From Paramagnetospirillum kuznetsovii (lineage in GTDB: Bacteria > Pseudomonadota > Alphaproteobacteria > Rhodospirillales > Magnetospirillaceae), in the NCBI RefSeq assembly GCF_003284725.1, contig NZ_PGTO01000014.1:1-64000 (forward strand): a stretch of 64,000 nt of DNA. The letters are read 5' to 3'. Positions 1 through 9,423 of the stretch are shown in pieces. Under the pieces are notes generated by a model. That model was given only the letters and a program-made list of their open reading frames with translations. It did no database searches and was not told the DNA's origin. The first letter of the stretch is position 1, and every line of letters begins with the position of its first letter. The position numbers were made by a program, and so were the translations under genes.

Positions 1-3000
1 GCGGGCCAGGCCCATGTCCAGGCCTCCACCGTGGTCACCGACCAGGGCACCTTCGCCATCGGCACCGACGGCAATTGGAGCTTCGCCGTCAATTCCGCCG
101 ATCCCAGCGTCCAGGCCCTGGGCGCGGGCGATTCCATGACCAAGAGCTTCACCGTCACCTCCGCCGACGGCACCGCGACCCAGACCGTCTCCGTCACCAT
201 CGACGGAGCCAACGACGGCCCGGTGGTGGGTTCGACCACCAATGCCACCGCCAGCGACCATGCGGGCCTGACCACCGGCCATGTGAGCGCCACCGATGTG
301 GATGCCCACGACACCCTGACCTATTCCTTCGGCACCAACGCCAACGGAACCCCCATCACCTCGCTGGCGACCGATCACGGCACCGTCACCTTGAATTCGG
401 CGACGGGCGATTACACCTTCACCCCCAATGCCGGAGCCGCCAGCCTGGGGGCCGGAGTATCGGTCAGCGACAGCTTCACCGTCACCGTCAAGGACGGCCA
501 TGGCGGCACCGCCAGCGCCCAGGTGGGGGTGAACATCACCGGCAGCAATGACGGCCCGACGGTCACGGCCACCACCAATGCCACCGCCAGCGATCATGTC
601 GGCCTGACCACCGGCCATGTGACCGCCACCGACGTGGACGCCAACGATGCCGGTCAGTTGAGCTTCCATATCCAGGGCGGCAGCGCGCTGGATGCCACCC
701 ATGAGACCCTGGCCACCAGCCACGGCACCGTCACCATCAACACCGCCACCGGCGACTATACCTTCACGCCCAATGCCGGAGCCGCCAGCATGGGCATCGG
801 CGCCACGGCCACCGACGCCTTCACCGTCACGGTGCGGGACGGCCATGGCGGCAGCGCCAACACTCAGGTTGGCGTCAACCTGACCGGCACCAATGACGGC
901 CCCAGCATTTCCACCGTGACCAATGCCACGGCGACGGACCATGCGGGCGGGTCAGGATCGGTGCGGGCGACGGATGCCGATACCGGTGATTCCTTGAGCT
1001 ATCATCTGCAGGGAACCGGCATCTCCTCGGCCAATGGTCACGAGACCATGGCGACCACCCATGGCACCATCGACCTTAACACCACCACCGGCTCTTATAC
1101 CTTCACCCCCAATGCCGGAGCCGCCAGCATGGCGGCGGGTGCCGCGGCGACCGACAGCTTCCAGGTGATCGCCACCGACAATCATGGAGCCAGCAGCGCG
1201 GCCTCGACCGTCAATGTCAGCCTGACCGGCACCAATGACGGGCCGGTCAGCAGCGGCTCCGTGGCGCTGCAAGGCATCAACGAGGACAATTCGGTCACCT
1301 ACACCAAGGCGCAATTGCTGGCCAATGTGACCGACGTGGACGGCGACACCCTGTCCATCAGCAGCATCAGCGCCACCAACGGCGCGGTGGTCGCCAATGC
1401 CGACGGCACCTATACCTTCACGCCGACCGGAAACTTCCACGGCACGGCCAATTTCAGCATGTCGGTCTCCGACGGCCATGGCGGCACCACCAGCGCCAGC
1501 GCCAGTCTGGCGGTGGCCGCGGTGGCCGACAACGCCACCATCACGGCCCCCAATGTGAGCTCGGCCTCGCAAGGGACTGCCACCACCACCATGTCGTCGG
1601 GAACCACCTATTTCGAGGGTGACGCCCATAACGACGTGATCACCGGATCAAGCGGCGCCGACACCATCTATGGCGACAGCTCGGACGGATCGACCGCCGT
1701 CACGGTGAACCTGAACATCACCGCCAGCGCCATTTCCGGCGAGTCGGTGACATCCATCACCCTGACAAATGTGCCGGGCGACGCCACCTTGAACCATGGC
1801 ACCCAGAACGACGACGGATCGTGGACCCTGGCGCCGTCCGATCTGTCGGGCCTGACCTTGACGTCGCAGACGGGCATGGGCGGCAATATCGACATCGCGG
1901 TGACCACCCAGGACGGGTCGTCGACCACGGTGAGCAACGCCACCATGAATGTGTCGTTCTCGGGCGGCTTCAACGACACCATCACCGGCGGCGCCGGAGC
2001 CGACACCATGTATGGCGGCGTCGGCAACGACGTCTTCAAGGTGTCGGGCACCACCGACGGGGTCGGCGACTATTACGACGGCGGCTCGGGCCAGGACACC
2101 ATCCTGGGCGGGACCGGCAACGACACCATCTATGTCACCAATAACCTGGGCAACATCCATTCCATCGAGTTGATCGACGGCGGCACCGGAACCAACATCA
2201 TCCAGGCGACCGCGTCGAGCGAGACCCTTGATTTCTCCGGCATGACGCTGAAGAACATCATTTCCATCGATGCCGGCGGCGGCAACGACACGGTGATCGG
2301 TTCCGCCGGAGCCGACACCATCCAGGCCGGTGCCGGAGACGACACGGTTGTCGCCATCGGCGGCCAGACCACCGGGGACGTCTATGACGGCGGCAGCGGC
2401 TATGACGTGTTGAGCGTCGAATTGTCTCCGGCGCAATACACCACGGCGGTGCGCACCGAGCTGATGGATTTCATGTCGTTCGTGGCCGATCCCAGCCATG
2501 CCGGCCAGAGCTTTACCTTCACCTCGCTGGGTGGCCTGAAGGTCACCAATTTCGAGGAACTGTCGGTGGCCATGGGCGGCGAGGAAGTGGAACTGAACCA
2601 CGGCCCCGAGATCCACGGCTTTACCGGCACCGTCACCACCGGCCATGTGGACGGCCAGATTGAGGCGGTGGATCTGGACCACGACACGTTGAGCTATTCC
2701 TTCGGCACCGATGGCACCGGTCATGCCATCACCTCCATGACCACCAGCCATGGCAGCGTCACCATCGACCCCAATACCGGCGAATACCACTTCACCGCCA
2801 GCGATCCCAACTACAAGGGCGGCGATTCCTTTAGCGTCACGGTGAAAGACGGCATGGGCGGATCGGCCACCAGCAGGGTGACCATCGACTTCAATCCGGG
2901 CGACGACGCCACCGTGGTGAGCGGTCCGGTGGCGCTGACGGCGGCCACCGAGGACACCCAGCAGTTCATCCGCGCCGATGCCTTGCTGGCCAATGCCACC

Positions 3001-4644
3001 GACGTCGACAACACCCTGCACGTGGCCAATTTGGTGGCCACGGATTCCCACGGCAATGTGGTGGGAACCTTCATCGCCGCCACCGATGCCGAGGGCCATG
3101 ACGGCTTCGCCTTCAACCCCACCGCCAATTTCTCAGGCGACCTCAACATCGCCTTCGACGCGGTGACCGACACCGGCATCGCCACCCATGCCAACGCCAC
3201 CATGCATGTGGACGCGGTGGCCGACGCACCGACCCTGGACAGCAGCGTCGTCGCCTTGGGGACCACCGTCGCCCATCTGGGCAACGACAGCCGGGTGATC
3301 AGCCTGTACGTCAACGATTCGTCGAGCAGAGGCACGGCTGCCTTCGACTTGCAACTGGGCAGCACCACGGTCGGCCATTACACCACCACCAAGAATTCGT
3401 CGGGCGACAATGTGGTCAACGTCACCTTGTCCCAGGCACAGCATGACCAATTGCTGGGTGGTGCCGACCTGAAGGTGGTCAATACCGGGAGCTCCAACTC
3501 TTATGACGTCAAGCTGGACAAGATCGTGGTGGACGGCATCACCGTCCAGGCGGAAACCGGCAGCACCACCGGTTCGGTGTCGCTGAGCGCCCGTACCCTG
3601 ACCGGCGGAGGCAATTACGAACGCCTGAACAATGTGGGTTCCGCCCTGACCTTCGACCTGGACCCGCAGGTGACCCATACGTCCAGCGGCTATCGCCTGG
3701 ATGTCAGCAGCAGCCTGTCCGACATGGACGGGTCCGAGGTTCACGCCATCCACGTTGACGCCCTGCCGTCCGGAGCCGCCCTCAGCTACACCGGCACCGA
3801 GGGTACCTTGGTCCACAATGCCGATGGCAGCTACGACTTCACCCCCGACGCCGCCCATTACGACGGCGCGGTATCGTTCAACATGACCATGGCGCAGGGC
3901 ACCCCCGGCTTCGACGTCAAGATCACCGCCACCGCCACCGAGACCAGCAATGCCGACAGCAGCTCGACCCTGGACATCAGCCATTGCGACGGCTTGGCGG
4001 CGGGTGGCACCACCATTCCCGGCATCACCCTGATCGGCAATGCCGGCAACGACCTGCTGACCGGCTCGGCGGGCGATGACCTGCTGCTGGGCGGCCGGGG
4101 CGGCGCCACCGTTCATTTCAGCGGCGGCAGCCACGGCGGCCATTGCGGCAGTGTGGTGGTTTCGACCACCAATGACGTCATCAACGGCGGCGACGGCAAC
4201 GACGTCATCTATGGCGATGCCAAGATGAGTGGCGGCAACATCATCGTTACCGGTGGCGGCAACGACGTTCTGAACGGCGGCGCCGGAGACGACCAGATCC
4301 ATGGCGGCGCGGGCAACGACACCATCACCGGCGGCACCGGCGACGACACCTTGTGGGGCGATCAGGGGGCCGACACCTTCCTGTTCGATTTCGGCTTCGG
4401 CCATGACGTTGTGGATGGCGGTCGCGGCTGCAGCTGGACCGACACCATGGATTTCACCCATGATAGTCAGTTGACCTCGGTGACCATCGAAAGCGGCGCC
4501 AATTGGACGGTCACCACCGACGCCCAGGGCCACCATGTGGCCACCGCCAATACGACGGATGCCTCGGGCCAAGTCACGGTCACCAACCATGACGGCGGTC
4601 AGGAAGTGGTCGAGTTCCACAACGTGGAAAAGATCACTTGGTGA
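1..4644 (+). CDS. Giant VCBS/cadherin-like RTX surface protein (3' part)
   Basis: The frame is open from base 1, so the N-terminus lies outside the window; about 1,547 residues are visible. Four or so tandem repeats of about 100 residues carry VCBS hallmarks (FTPNAGAAS, DSFTVTVKDGHGG, TGTNDGP). Two blocks of RTX calcium-binding nonapeptides follow (GGAGADTMYGG near residue 650; GGAGNDTITGGTGDD near 1,430), and the protein ends in a short acidic tail (FHNVEKITW). This layout is typical of type I secreted adhesins or biofilm proteins exported by an HlyB/HlyD/TolC system and folded by extracellular calcium. No transporter genes are in view. Three Cys in the last 250 residues are unusual for this otherwise Cys-free type. 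Adhesin is the likeliest role; a secreted enzyme domain upstream cannot be excluded. Confidence 0.9.
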   Translation, partial: AGQAHVQASTVVTDQGTFAIGTDGNWSFAVNSADPSVQALGAGDSMTKSFTVTSADGTATQTVSVTIDGANDGPVVGSTTNATASDHAGLTTGHVSATDVDAHDTLTYSFGTNANGTPITSLATDHGTVTLNSATGDYTFTPNAGAASLGAGVSVSDSFTVTVKDGHGGTASAQVGVNITGSNDGPTVTATTNATASDHVGLTTGHVTATDVDANDAGQLSFHIQGGSALDATHETLATSHGTVTINTATGDYTFTPNAGAASMGIGATATDAFTVTVRDGHGGSANTQVGVNLTGTNDGPSISTVTNATATDHAGGSGSVRATDADTGDSLSYHLQGTGISSANGHETMATTHGTIDLNTTTGSYTFTPNAGAASMAAGAAATDSFQVIATDNHGASSAASTVNVSLTGTNDGPVSSGSVALQGINEDNSVTYTKAQLLANVTDVDGDTLSISSISATNGAVVANADGTYTFTPTGNFHGTANFSMSVSDGHGGTTSASASLAVAAVADNATITAPNVSSASQGTATTTMSSGTTYFEGDAHNDVITGSSGADTIYGDSSDGSTAVTVNLNITASAISGESVTSITLTNVPGDATLNHGTQNDDGSWTLAPSDLSGLTLTSQTGMGGNIDIAVTTQDGSSTTVSNATMNVSFSGGFNDTITGGAGADTMYGGVGNDVFKVSGTTDGVGDYYDGGSGQDTILGGTGNDTIYVTNNLGNIHSIELIDGGTGTNIIQATASSETLDFSGMTLKNIISIDAGGGNDTVIGSAGADTIQAGAGDDTVVAIGGQTTGDVYDGGSGYDVLSVELSPAQYTTAVRTELMDFMSFVADPSHAGQSFTFTSLGGLKVTNFEELSVAMGGEEVELNHGPEIHGFTGTVTTGHVDGQIEAVDLDHDTLSYSFGTDGTGHAITSMTTSHGSVTIDPNTGEYHFTASDPNYKGGDSFSVTVKDGMGGSATSRVTIDFNPGDDATVVSGPVALTAATEDTQQFIRADALLANATDVDNTLHVANLVATDSHGNVVGTFIAATDAEGHDGFAFNPTANFSGDLNIAFDAVTDTGIATHANATMHVDAVADAPTLDSSVVALGTTVAHLGNDSRVISLYVNDSSSRGTAAFDLQLGSTTVGHYTTTKNSSGDNVVNVTLSQAQHDQLLGGADLKVVNTGSSNSYDVKLDKIVVDGITVQAETGSTTGSVSLSARTLTGGGNYERLNNVGSALTFDLDPQVTHTSSGYRLDVSSSLSDMDGSEVHAIHVDALPSGAALSYTGTEGTLVHNADGSYDFTPDAAHYDGAVSFNMTMAQGTPGFDVKITATATETSNADSSSTLDISHCDGLAAGGTTIPGITLIGNAGNDLLTGSAGDDLLLGGRGGATVHFSGGSHGGHCGSVVVSTTNDVINGGDGNDVIYGDAKMSGGNIIVTGGGNDVLNGGAGDDQIHGGAGNDTITGGTGDDTLWGDQGADTFLFDFGFGHDVVDGGRGCSWTDTMDFTHDSQLTSVTIESGANWTVTTDAQGHHVATANTTDASGQVTVTNHDGGQEVVEFHNVEKITW

Positions 4645-4670
4645 TATTGTCGGGTACGGTGTGAAATAAG

Positions 4671-4700
4671 CGGGTCCATCGCAAGATGGACCCGTTTGTC
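4671..4700 (+). terminator. Rho-independent terminator after the RTX gene
   Basis: A perfect 10-bp stem (CGGGTCCATC / GATGGACCCG) closed by a GCAA tetraloop is followed by TTTGT. It starts 26 bases after the stop codon and separates the surface-protein gene from the downstream kinase gene, so the two are probably separate transcripts or only partly read through. Confidence 0.85.
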
Positions 4701-4717
4701 ATGGAGGGGGAGAGGTG

Positions 4718-5611
4718 ATGGAGACCATCGGTCCATACCGGGTCCGCCGTCCGCTGATTCAGTCGCCGTTCGCGCGTCTTGTTCTTGCCACGGACGAGCA
4801 ATTGGAGCGCGACGTGGTGATCAAGGTCTTCGCCGTCGATGCCGCCCAGCCGGAACCTCCGTTCGACGCCAGGGAATGGCGCCGTCGCTTCATGATGGAA
4901 GGCCGCATCATGGCTCGGCTGGACCATCCCAATTTGCTGGGCATTTACGAAACCGCCACCGATGAATCCGGCCAGCCCTATCATGTTCTGCCCTTCATGC
5001 GCACCAATCTGCCCCGGTTGATCGGCCTGGATCTGCACGACGACGAGTTGGCGGACGCCACCGCGCTTGAACTCCCGAAGTCGCTCCCCCCCGACGAGGT
5101 GGTGCGCATCCTGCGCCAAGTCCTGGCGGGCCTCGTCCATCTTCACGCCAATGGCGCGGTGCATCGCGACGTCAAGGCGAGCAATGTCCTGTTGAGCGCC
5201 CGCGAGAACGGCTTGGCCCGGCTGTGCGATTTCGGCATGACCAAGTTCGGAACCGGCCCCGATATCCCGCCCGGCGCCTGGATCGGCACCCTTGACTATA
5301 TCAGCCCGGAGCAACGGCGCGACGCGGGCTCGGTCACCGATCGCACCGATGTCTATTCCGCCGGGGTCTTGGCGTGGCGAATGCTGACCGGCCGCCTGCC
5401 CGGCCCGACACCGCCGCCGCTGGCGGACATGGTTCCGGGCCTCAAGCCGCATCTGGTGGGGGTCATCACCGCCGCCATGGCGGAGGATCCCTTGATGCGG
5501 CCGAACGCCCAGCAATTCCTGCACGGACTGGCGGAACCCGTGACCCGCAGCATCACCGTCAAGGTTCCTCCGACCGAGGTCTCACCGCCTGTGTTGCCCG
5601 CCGTCCCTTAA
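4718..5611 (+). CDS. Stand-alone Hanks-type Ser/Thr protein kinase
   Basis: A 297-residue protein that is almost only kinase domain. Visible motifs are the VIKVF lysine (about K36), a helix-C glutamate (MEGRIM, about E61), the HRDVKASN catalytic loop (D about 151), DFG (about 171-173) and the activation-segment end GTLDYISPEQ. All catalytic residues are present, so it should be active. There is no transmembrane segment, PASTA or other sensor domain; the last 20 residues are Pro/Val-rich. The glycine-rich loop is poorly conserved (IQSPFARLVLA). ATG at 4718 was preferred to GTG at 4715; a purine-rich GGAGGGGGAGAGG precedes both. It sits directly behind the surface-protein gene, but a shared function is only a guess. 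The substrate is unknown. Confidence 0.9.
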   Translation: METIGPYRVRRPLIQSPFARLVLATDEQLERDVVIKVFAVDAAQPEPPFDAREWRRRFMMEGRIMARLDHPNLLGIYETATDESGQPYHVLPFMRTNLPRLIGLDLHDDELADATALELPKSLPPDEVVRILRQVLAGLVHLHANGAVHRDVKASNVLLSARENGLARLCDFGMTKFGTGPDIPPGAWIGTLDYISPEQRRDAGSVTDRTDVYSAGVLAWRMLTGRLPGPTPPPLADMVPGLKPHLVGVITAAMAEDPLMRPNAQQFLHGLAEPVTRSITVKVPPTEVSPPVLPAVP

Positions 5612-5627
5612 AGCGACTCTGGTGGAA

Positions 5628-5690
5628 TGCGGGCGAGACGCCCGCGCTCCCAACGGCCCTCTCACCTTGGAGCGCGGGCGTCCCAGCCGT
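5628..5690. repeat. Intergenic palindromic repeat, copy A
   Basis: Contains GCGGGCGAGACGCCCGCGCTCC and, after a 16-base loop, an inverted arm beginning GGAGCGCGGGCGTCCC. It lies between the convergent kinase genes ending at 5611 and 5702. Same family as the elements at 11179, 20869, 31315, 41680 and 59608. Confidence 0.85.
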
Positions 5691-5701
5691 ATTGAGCGGC
5701 A

Positions 5702-8359
5702 TTATTCCGGCTTTGGAAAGGCGACGGTGAAGACGCTGCCCTCGCCGGGGGTGGAGTCCACCCAGATTCGTCCGCCATGATGGCTGACGATCTTGCGACA
5801 GACCGACAGGCCGATGCCGGAGCCTTCGTATTCCTCTTGAGTCACGAGGCGCTGGAAGATGGCGAAGATGCGGTCATGATGTTCTGGGGCGATGCCGATG
5901 CCGTTGTCCCGGACCCAGACCTGCCACTCGCTCCCCTCGTCTTGCCAGCCCACCGAGACCACCGCCGGACGATCGGGCAGCCGGTATTTCAGGGCATTGC
6001 CCATCAGGTTCTGGAACAGACGGACAAGTTCGTTCCAATCTCCGGCAATGGTGGGCAGGCCGTCTTGTACGGTCAGCGTGGCGGCGGCCTCGCTGGTGGC
6101 GACTTCCAGATTCATCCGGCATTCGGCGACGACCTGGTCCAGAGGAACCGGTTCGAACGGCTTTTCGCCGCGGCCGGTCCGGGAGTATTCCAGCAAGCCG
6201 GTGATCAGCGAGTCCATGCGCTTGGCGCCGCCAATGGCAAAGCCGAAATATTCCGTCATCTCGTCGGTGATGTTCTGGCCCAGTCCCCGCTGGATCAGGG
6301 CCAGATAGCTGGCGACCATGCGCAGGGGCTGGCGCAGGTCATGGGAGGCCACATAGGCGAACTGCTCCAGCTCGGCATTGATCTCCTTGAGCTTGCGCGC
6401 TTGCCGGGCAATGCCGACCTGGGCCTGTTCGGCGGCATCCTTGGCGGCGATCACCTCCCGGCTGGACAGTTCGCGCTCCATCATGGCTCCGACCCAGCGC
6501 GCGAGCAGGCGAATGAATTCAACGTCGCCATCGTCGAACCGTCGCCCCAAGGGGGCGGGCGAGCTGAAGTTCAGGGTTCCAAGCCGCTGCCCACGCACCG
6601 AGACCGGAATGCCCACATAGGATTCCAGCCGGAAGGCGGAATAGCATGGGTGGCCGGCATGGACCGAATCGGCCATATGGGGAATGGCGACGACATCGTT
6701 GGATGACAAGGTAATGGAACAATAGGTATCGCCCAGCGGATAGACTTGCCCGTCGGCCAAGGAACTGTCGGGCGGCGCCACGTGGTGGAGCACCGTGTAA
6801 GTGTCGCCATCGACCCGGCTGATGATGCCGAACGGCAAGCCGAGATGGCGCGCCCCCAAGTCCAGCGCCGCTCGCAACAGATCATCGGCCGCCAGATGGG
6901 GAAGCGCCGCGATGTCGCTGAGCGCGCGCAAGCTCTCGTAATGCCGCTGCACCAGTTGGGTTCGTTCCTCCAGCATGGCCTCGCCAGCCTTGCGCCCGGT
7001 GATGTCTTCCTTGATCCCGACGAAATGGGCGACATTGCCGCGATCATCGAGGATCGGAAATATGGTGGCGTCCTCCCAATACAGTTCGCCGCTCTTCTTC
7101 TTGTTGCGCATTTCCCCGTGCCAGACGCGACGGCCTGAAATAGTCCCCCATAGGGATGCGTAGACCTCCTGCGGGGTATCCCCCGAGGCGATCACCCTCG
7201 GATTTTGCCCGATCACCTCGGCGGCGGCGTATCCTGTCACCGTGGTGAAGCGGGAATTGACGTATTGGATGGATCCTTCCGGATCAGTGACCACCACGGA
7301 AACCGGTGACTGCTCCACGATGCGGGAGAACAGACGCAATTGCGTCGCCGCCTGGGCTTGGCCGGTAATATTGGTCGCGCTGCCGCGATAGCCGACGAAA
7401 TTGCCCGCCGCGTCATAGCGTGGCGCGCCGCTGATACTGATCCACTGGGCCAGCTTGCCGACGCCGATCCAAAAACGGAAATCCCTGAACTTGCGGTGGG
7501 CGTTAAGATCTTGGCGATGGGCGATCCAGGCCGCCTCCTCGGTCGGCTGCTCGGCCGAGGCCACATCCCACCCGCGCCGACCGATCAGGATGGCCGGATC
7601 GAATCGGGTCGCTTGGAAAAAACCGGGCGACAAAAAGGTGACGCGATGCTCGCGGTCGGTTTCCCAAGTCCAGTCGCTGGAGGCTTCGGAAAAGGCGCGC
7701 GACGTGGCCTCGCTCTCGGAAAATTCACTGATCAGCTGCTGCAACCGATCGGCCATGGCGTTGAACGCCCGTGCGGTGTCGGCCACCTCGTCATTGCCCT
7801 CGACCATCACCCTGGTGTCGAGATTACCGGCGGCAAGGCGCGTGCCGGCATGGCGCAGGCGATCCAGCTTCACGGTCAAATAGGTGCCGAGAAACCACGC
7901 GAATAGGGCCGTCAGGGCTATGCCGGTGGCGCCGATGGCCACCAGCCTCCAGGCGGACACGGCGACCGCCTTGCTCAGCGCCCTGGTATCCAGGCCAATG
8001 AAGACCGCTCCCATTTCGTGCCCGGCGACGACAATGGGGTAGCGGCGCTCGGCCAGTCCCGCCCAGGGAGCAGAGGCGGATTCAGCCACCATGCGGCCAT
8101 CGTCATCGACAAAACGCAGATAGGCGATACCGCTGTCCGCCCTCACTTCGGCGATCAAGGCATAGAGGGTCGCGTAATCCTGGGAAATCAGCGCATCCTT
8201 GGCCGTGGCGGCAATCAGCCGCGCCACCGCGTCGCTCCGTCGTGCCATTTCGTCTTGGCCGGAGCTCCGCATGGCCTCCATGGAACTGAACAGCAGAACC
8301 ACCAGCAAGGCGATCTGCAGCAACCCGATTCCGAGAATGGTCTTGGTCCTGAATCTCAT
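5702..8359 (-). CDS. Membrane sensor histidine kinase (HAMP-PAS-PAS-GAF-HisKA-HATPase)
   Basis: An 885-residue kinase. The N-terminus has a membrane segment (about 5-27), a short periplasmic sensor and a second segment (about 140-165). Then come HAMP, two PAS regions (the second with VTDPEGSIQYVNSRF and a PAC-like EDITGRK), a GAF domain, the phosphoacceptor box SHDLRQPLRM, and a HATPase domain with NLMGNALKYR, DNGIGI and GSGIGLS. The start at 8359 was chosen over an earlier in-frame ATG at 8380 because its ATG overlaps the TGA of the upstream binding-protein gene (ATGA), a sign of translational coupling. No response regulator is adjacent, so it probably talks to one encoded elsewhere. The upstream binding protein suggests it reads a periplasmic ligand. 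Confidence 0.92.
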   Translation of the reverse strand: MRFRTKTILGIGLLQIALLVVLLFSSMEAMRSSGQDEMARRSDAVARLIAATAKDALISQDYATLYALIAEVRADSGIAYLRFVDDDGRMVAESASAPWAGLAERRYPIVVAGHEMGAVFIGLDTRALSKAVAVSAWRLVAIGATGIALTALFAWFLGTYLTVKLDRLRHAGTRLAAGNLDTRVMVEGNDEVADTARAFNAMADRLQQLISEFSESEATSRAFSEASSDWTWETDREHRVTFLSPGFFQATRFDPAILIGRRGWDVASAEQPTEEAAWIAHRQDLNAHRKFRDFRFWIGVGKLAQWISISGAPRYDAAGNFVGYRGSATNITGQAQAATQLRLFSRIVEQSPVSVVVTDPEGSIQYVNSRFTTVTGYAAAEVIGQNPRVIASGDTPQEVYASLWGTISGRRVWHGEMRNKKKSGELYWEDATIFPILDDRGNVAHFVGIKEDITGRKAGEAMLEERTQLVQRHYESLRALSDIAALPHLAADDLLRAALDLGARHLGLPFGIISRVDGDTYTVLHHVAPPDSSLADGQVYPLGDTYCSITLSSNDVVAIPHMADSVHAGHPCYSAFRLESYVGIPVSVRGQRLGTLNFSSPAPLGRRFDDGDVEFIRLLARWVGAMMERELSSREVIAAKDAAEQAQVGIARQARKLKEINAELEQFAYVASHDLRQPLRMVASYLALIQRGLGQNITDEMTEYFGFAIGGAKRMDSLITGLLEYSRTGRGEKPFEPVPLDQVVAECRMNLEVATSEAAATLTVQDGLPTIAGDWNELVRLFQNLMGNALKYRLPDRPAVVSVGWQDEGSEWQVWVRDNGIGIAPEHHDRIFAIFQRLVTQEEYEGSGIGLSVCRKIVSHHGGRIWVDSTPGEGSVFTVAFPKPE

Positions 8360-9201
8360 TCCGCCGTCTGCCCCAGCCAATGACGCAAGAGATCGATGTC
8401 AAGGCCGCGCACGTCGTTCCATTCGGAATCGTCGGCCCCGACGATAGCCTTCAAGGAGGCCGCGTCCAGCGCTCGCCGTCCCACTTCGTCTTGCCCCAAT
8501 GAAATCAAGGCGGCGCGGACCCGCGCCACCACCTCCGCCGACACCCGAGGGTGGGCGGCGAAAGGATGGGGGGTATATTCCCGCGTGGTGGCGAGTATCC
8601 GCAGTCCGGCCTTCTGATCCAAGGGCAGGGCGTCGAAGGTTCGGGGAATGCCACCTCCGGCCGCGAAATGCCCGCCGAGCACACCACGGTAGACCGAGTC
8701 ATGGGAAATCACATACTTGGCCACCACCGGAATCCCCAGCCTCGCGAATTCCGCCTGGGTCAGGATACTGGCGGCAAAGGCTCCGGGGGCTGGAAAGATC
8801 ACCGCCTTGCCAGCCAGATCGGCCATGGCGGTATAGGGGCTGTCCGCCCTGACCACGATGATACCGGCCAGGGGGCGACCCTGTTCATGGGCGAAGGCGC
8901 CATATCCCGACGCCCGATGGAAAACCGAATAGTGGTAGGGATTCATATAGGCGAAGTCATAGGCGCCCAACGCCAATCCCTCTTCGAACGTCGGAATATC
9001 CTTGTTGGTTCGAAAGTTGAGCCGAACGCCCGCACGCTTGCCAACCTCGTCGAGCAAGGGCAGCCACTGCTCCGCCAATCTGGCCGAGGCCGCCTGCGGC
9101 ACAATCCCAAATGTCAGGCTCGGCGCTTCGGCCCCCGCCGGACATGGATGCCACAAAATCGTCCACAGCAGTGCCCAGCCCGCTCGGCTTAGAAACCCCA
9201 T
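8356..9201 (-). CDS. PhnD-like periplasmic substrate-binding protein
   Basis: A 281-residue exported protein. The start ATG at 9201 follows GAGGGGATCGGGGGG and gives a signal peptide (MGFLSRAGWALLWTILW, cleavage near CPAGAEA); an in-frame upstream start at 9282 would bury it. The mature part resembles the phosphate/phosphonate-binding PhnD family (LTFGIVPQAA, a Y-x-FAYMNPYHYSVF segment, ADLAGKAVIFPAPGAFAAS, and a DSVYRGVLGG loop). No ABC permease or ATPase gene is nearby. The next gene is a histidine kinase whose start overlaps this stop by four bases, so the protein more likely delivers a ligand signal to that kinase than feeds a transporter. The ligand cannot be told from sequence. Confidence 0.85.
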   Translation of the reverse strand: MGFLSRAGWALLWTILWHPCPAGAEAPSLTFGIVPQAASARLAEQWLPLLDEVGKRAGVRLNFRTNKDIPTFEEGLALGAYDFAYMNPYHYSVFHRASGYGAFAHEQGRPLAGIIVVRADSPYTAMADLAGKAVIFPAPGAFAASILTQAEFARLGIPVVAKYVISHDSVYRGVLGGHFAAGGGIPRTFDALPLDQKAGLRILATTREYTPHPFAAHPRVSAEVVARVRAALISLGQDEVGRRALDAASLKAIVGADDSEWNDVRGLDIDLLRHWLGQTAE

Positions 9202-9423
9202 CCCCCCGATCCCCTCAACCCTATTCGCATATGACCTTAGAATAGCATAGTACCACAGCGGCATGAATGGCGTTTGGTCCAAAACTCAACAGATATTAAA
9301 CGTCGGCGTTCATGGCCCACTTGGATATGCCACCTCTGAAATCCTGGGGCCCCGCGTGAGGCGCCAAGGCATTGACCGGGCAGCGGTAAGCTCGCAGGAT
9401 GAAGGGCTTTTAGGGTAGCGGTG

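Noticed and set aside
8356-9201. Phosphonate ABC transport operon
   Set aside because: No PhnC or PhnE genes are adjacent and the coupled gene is a histidine kinase.
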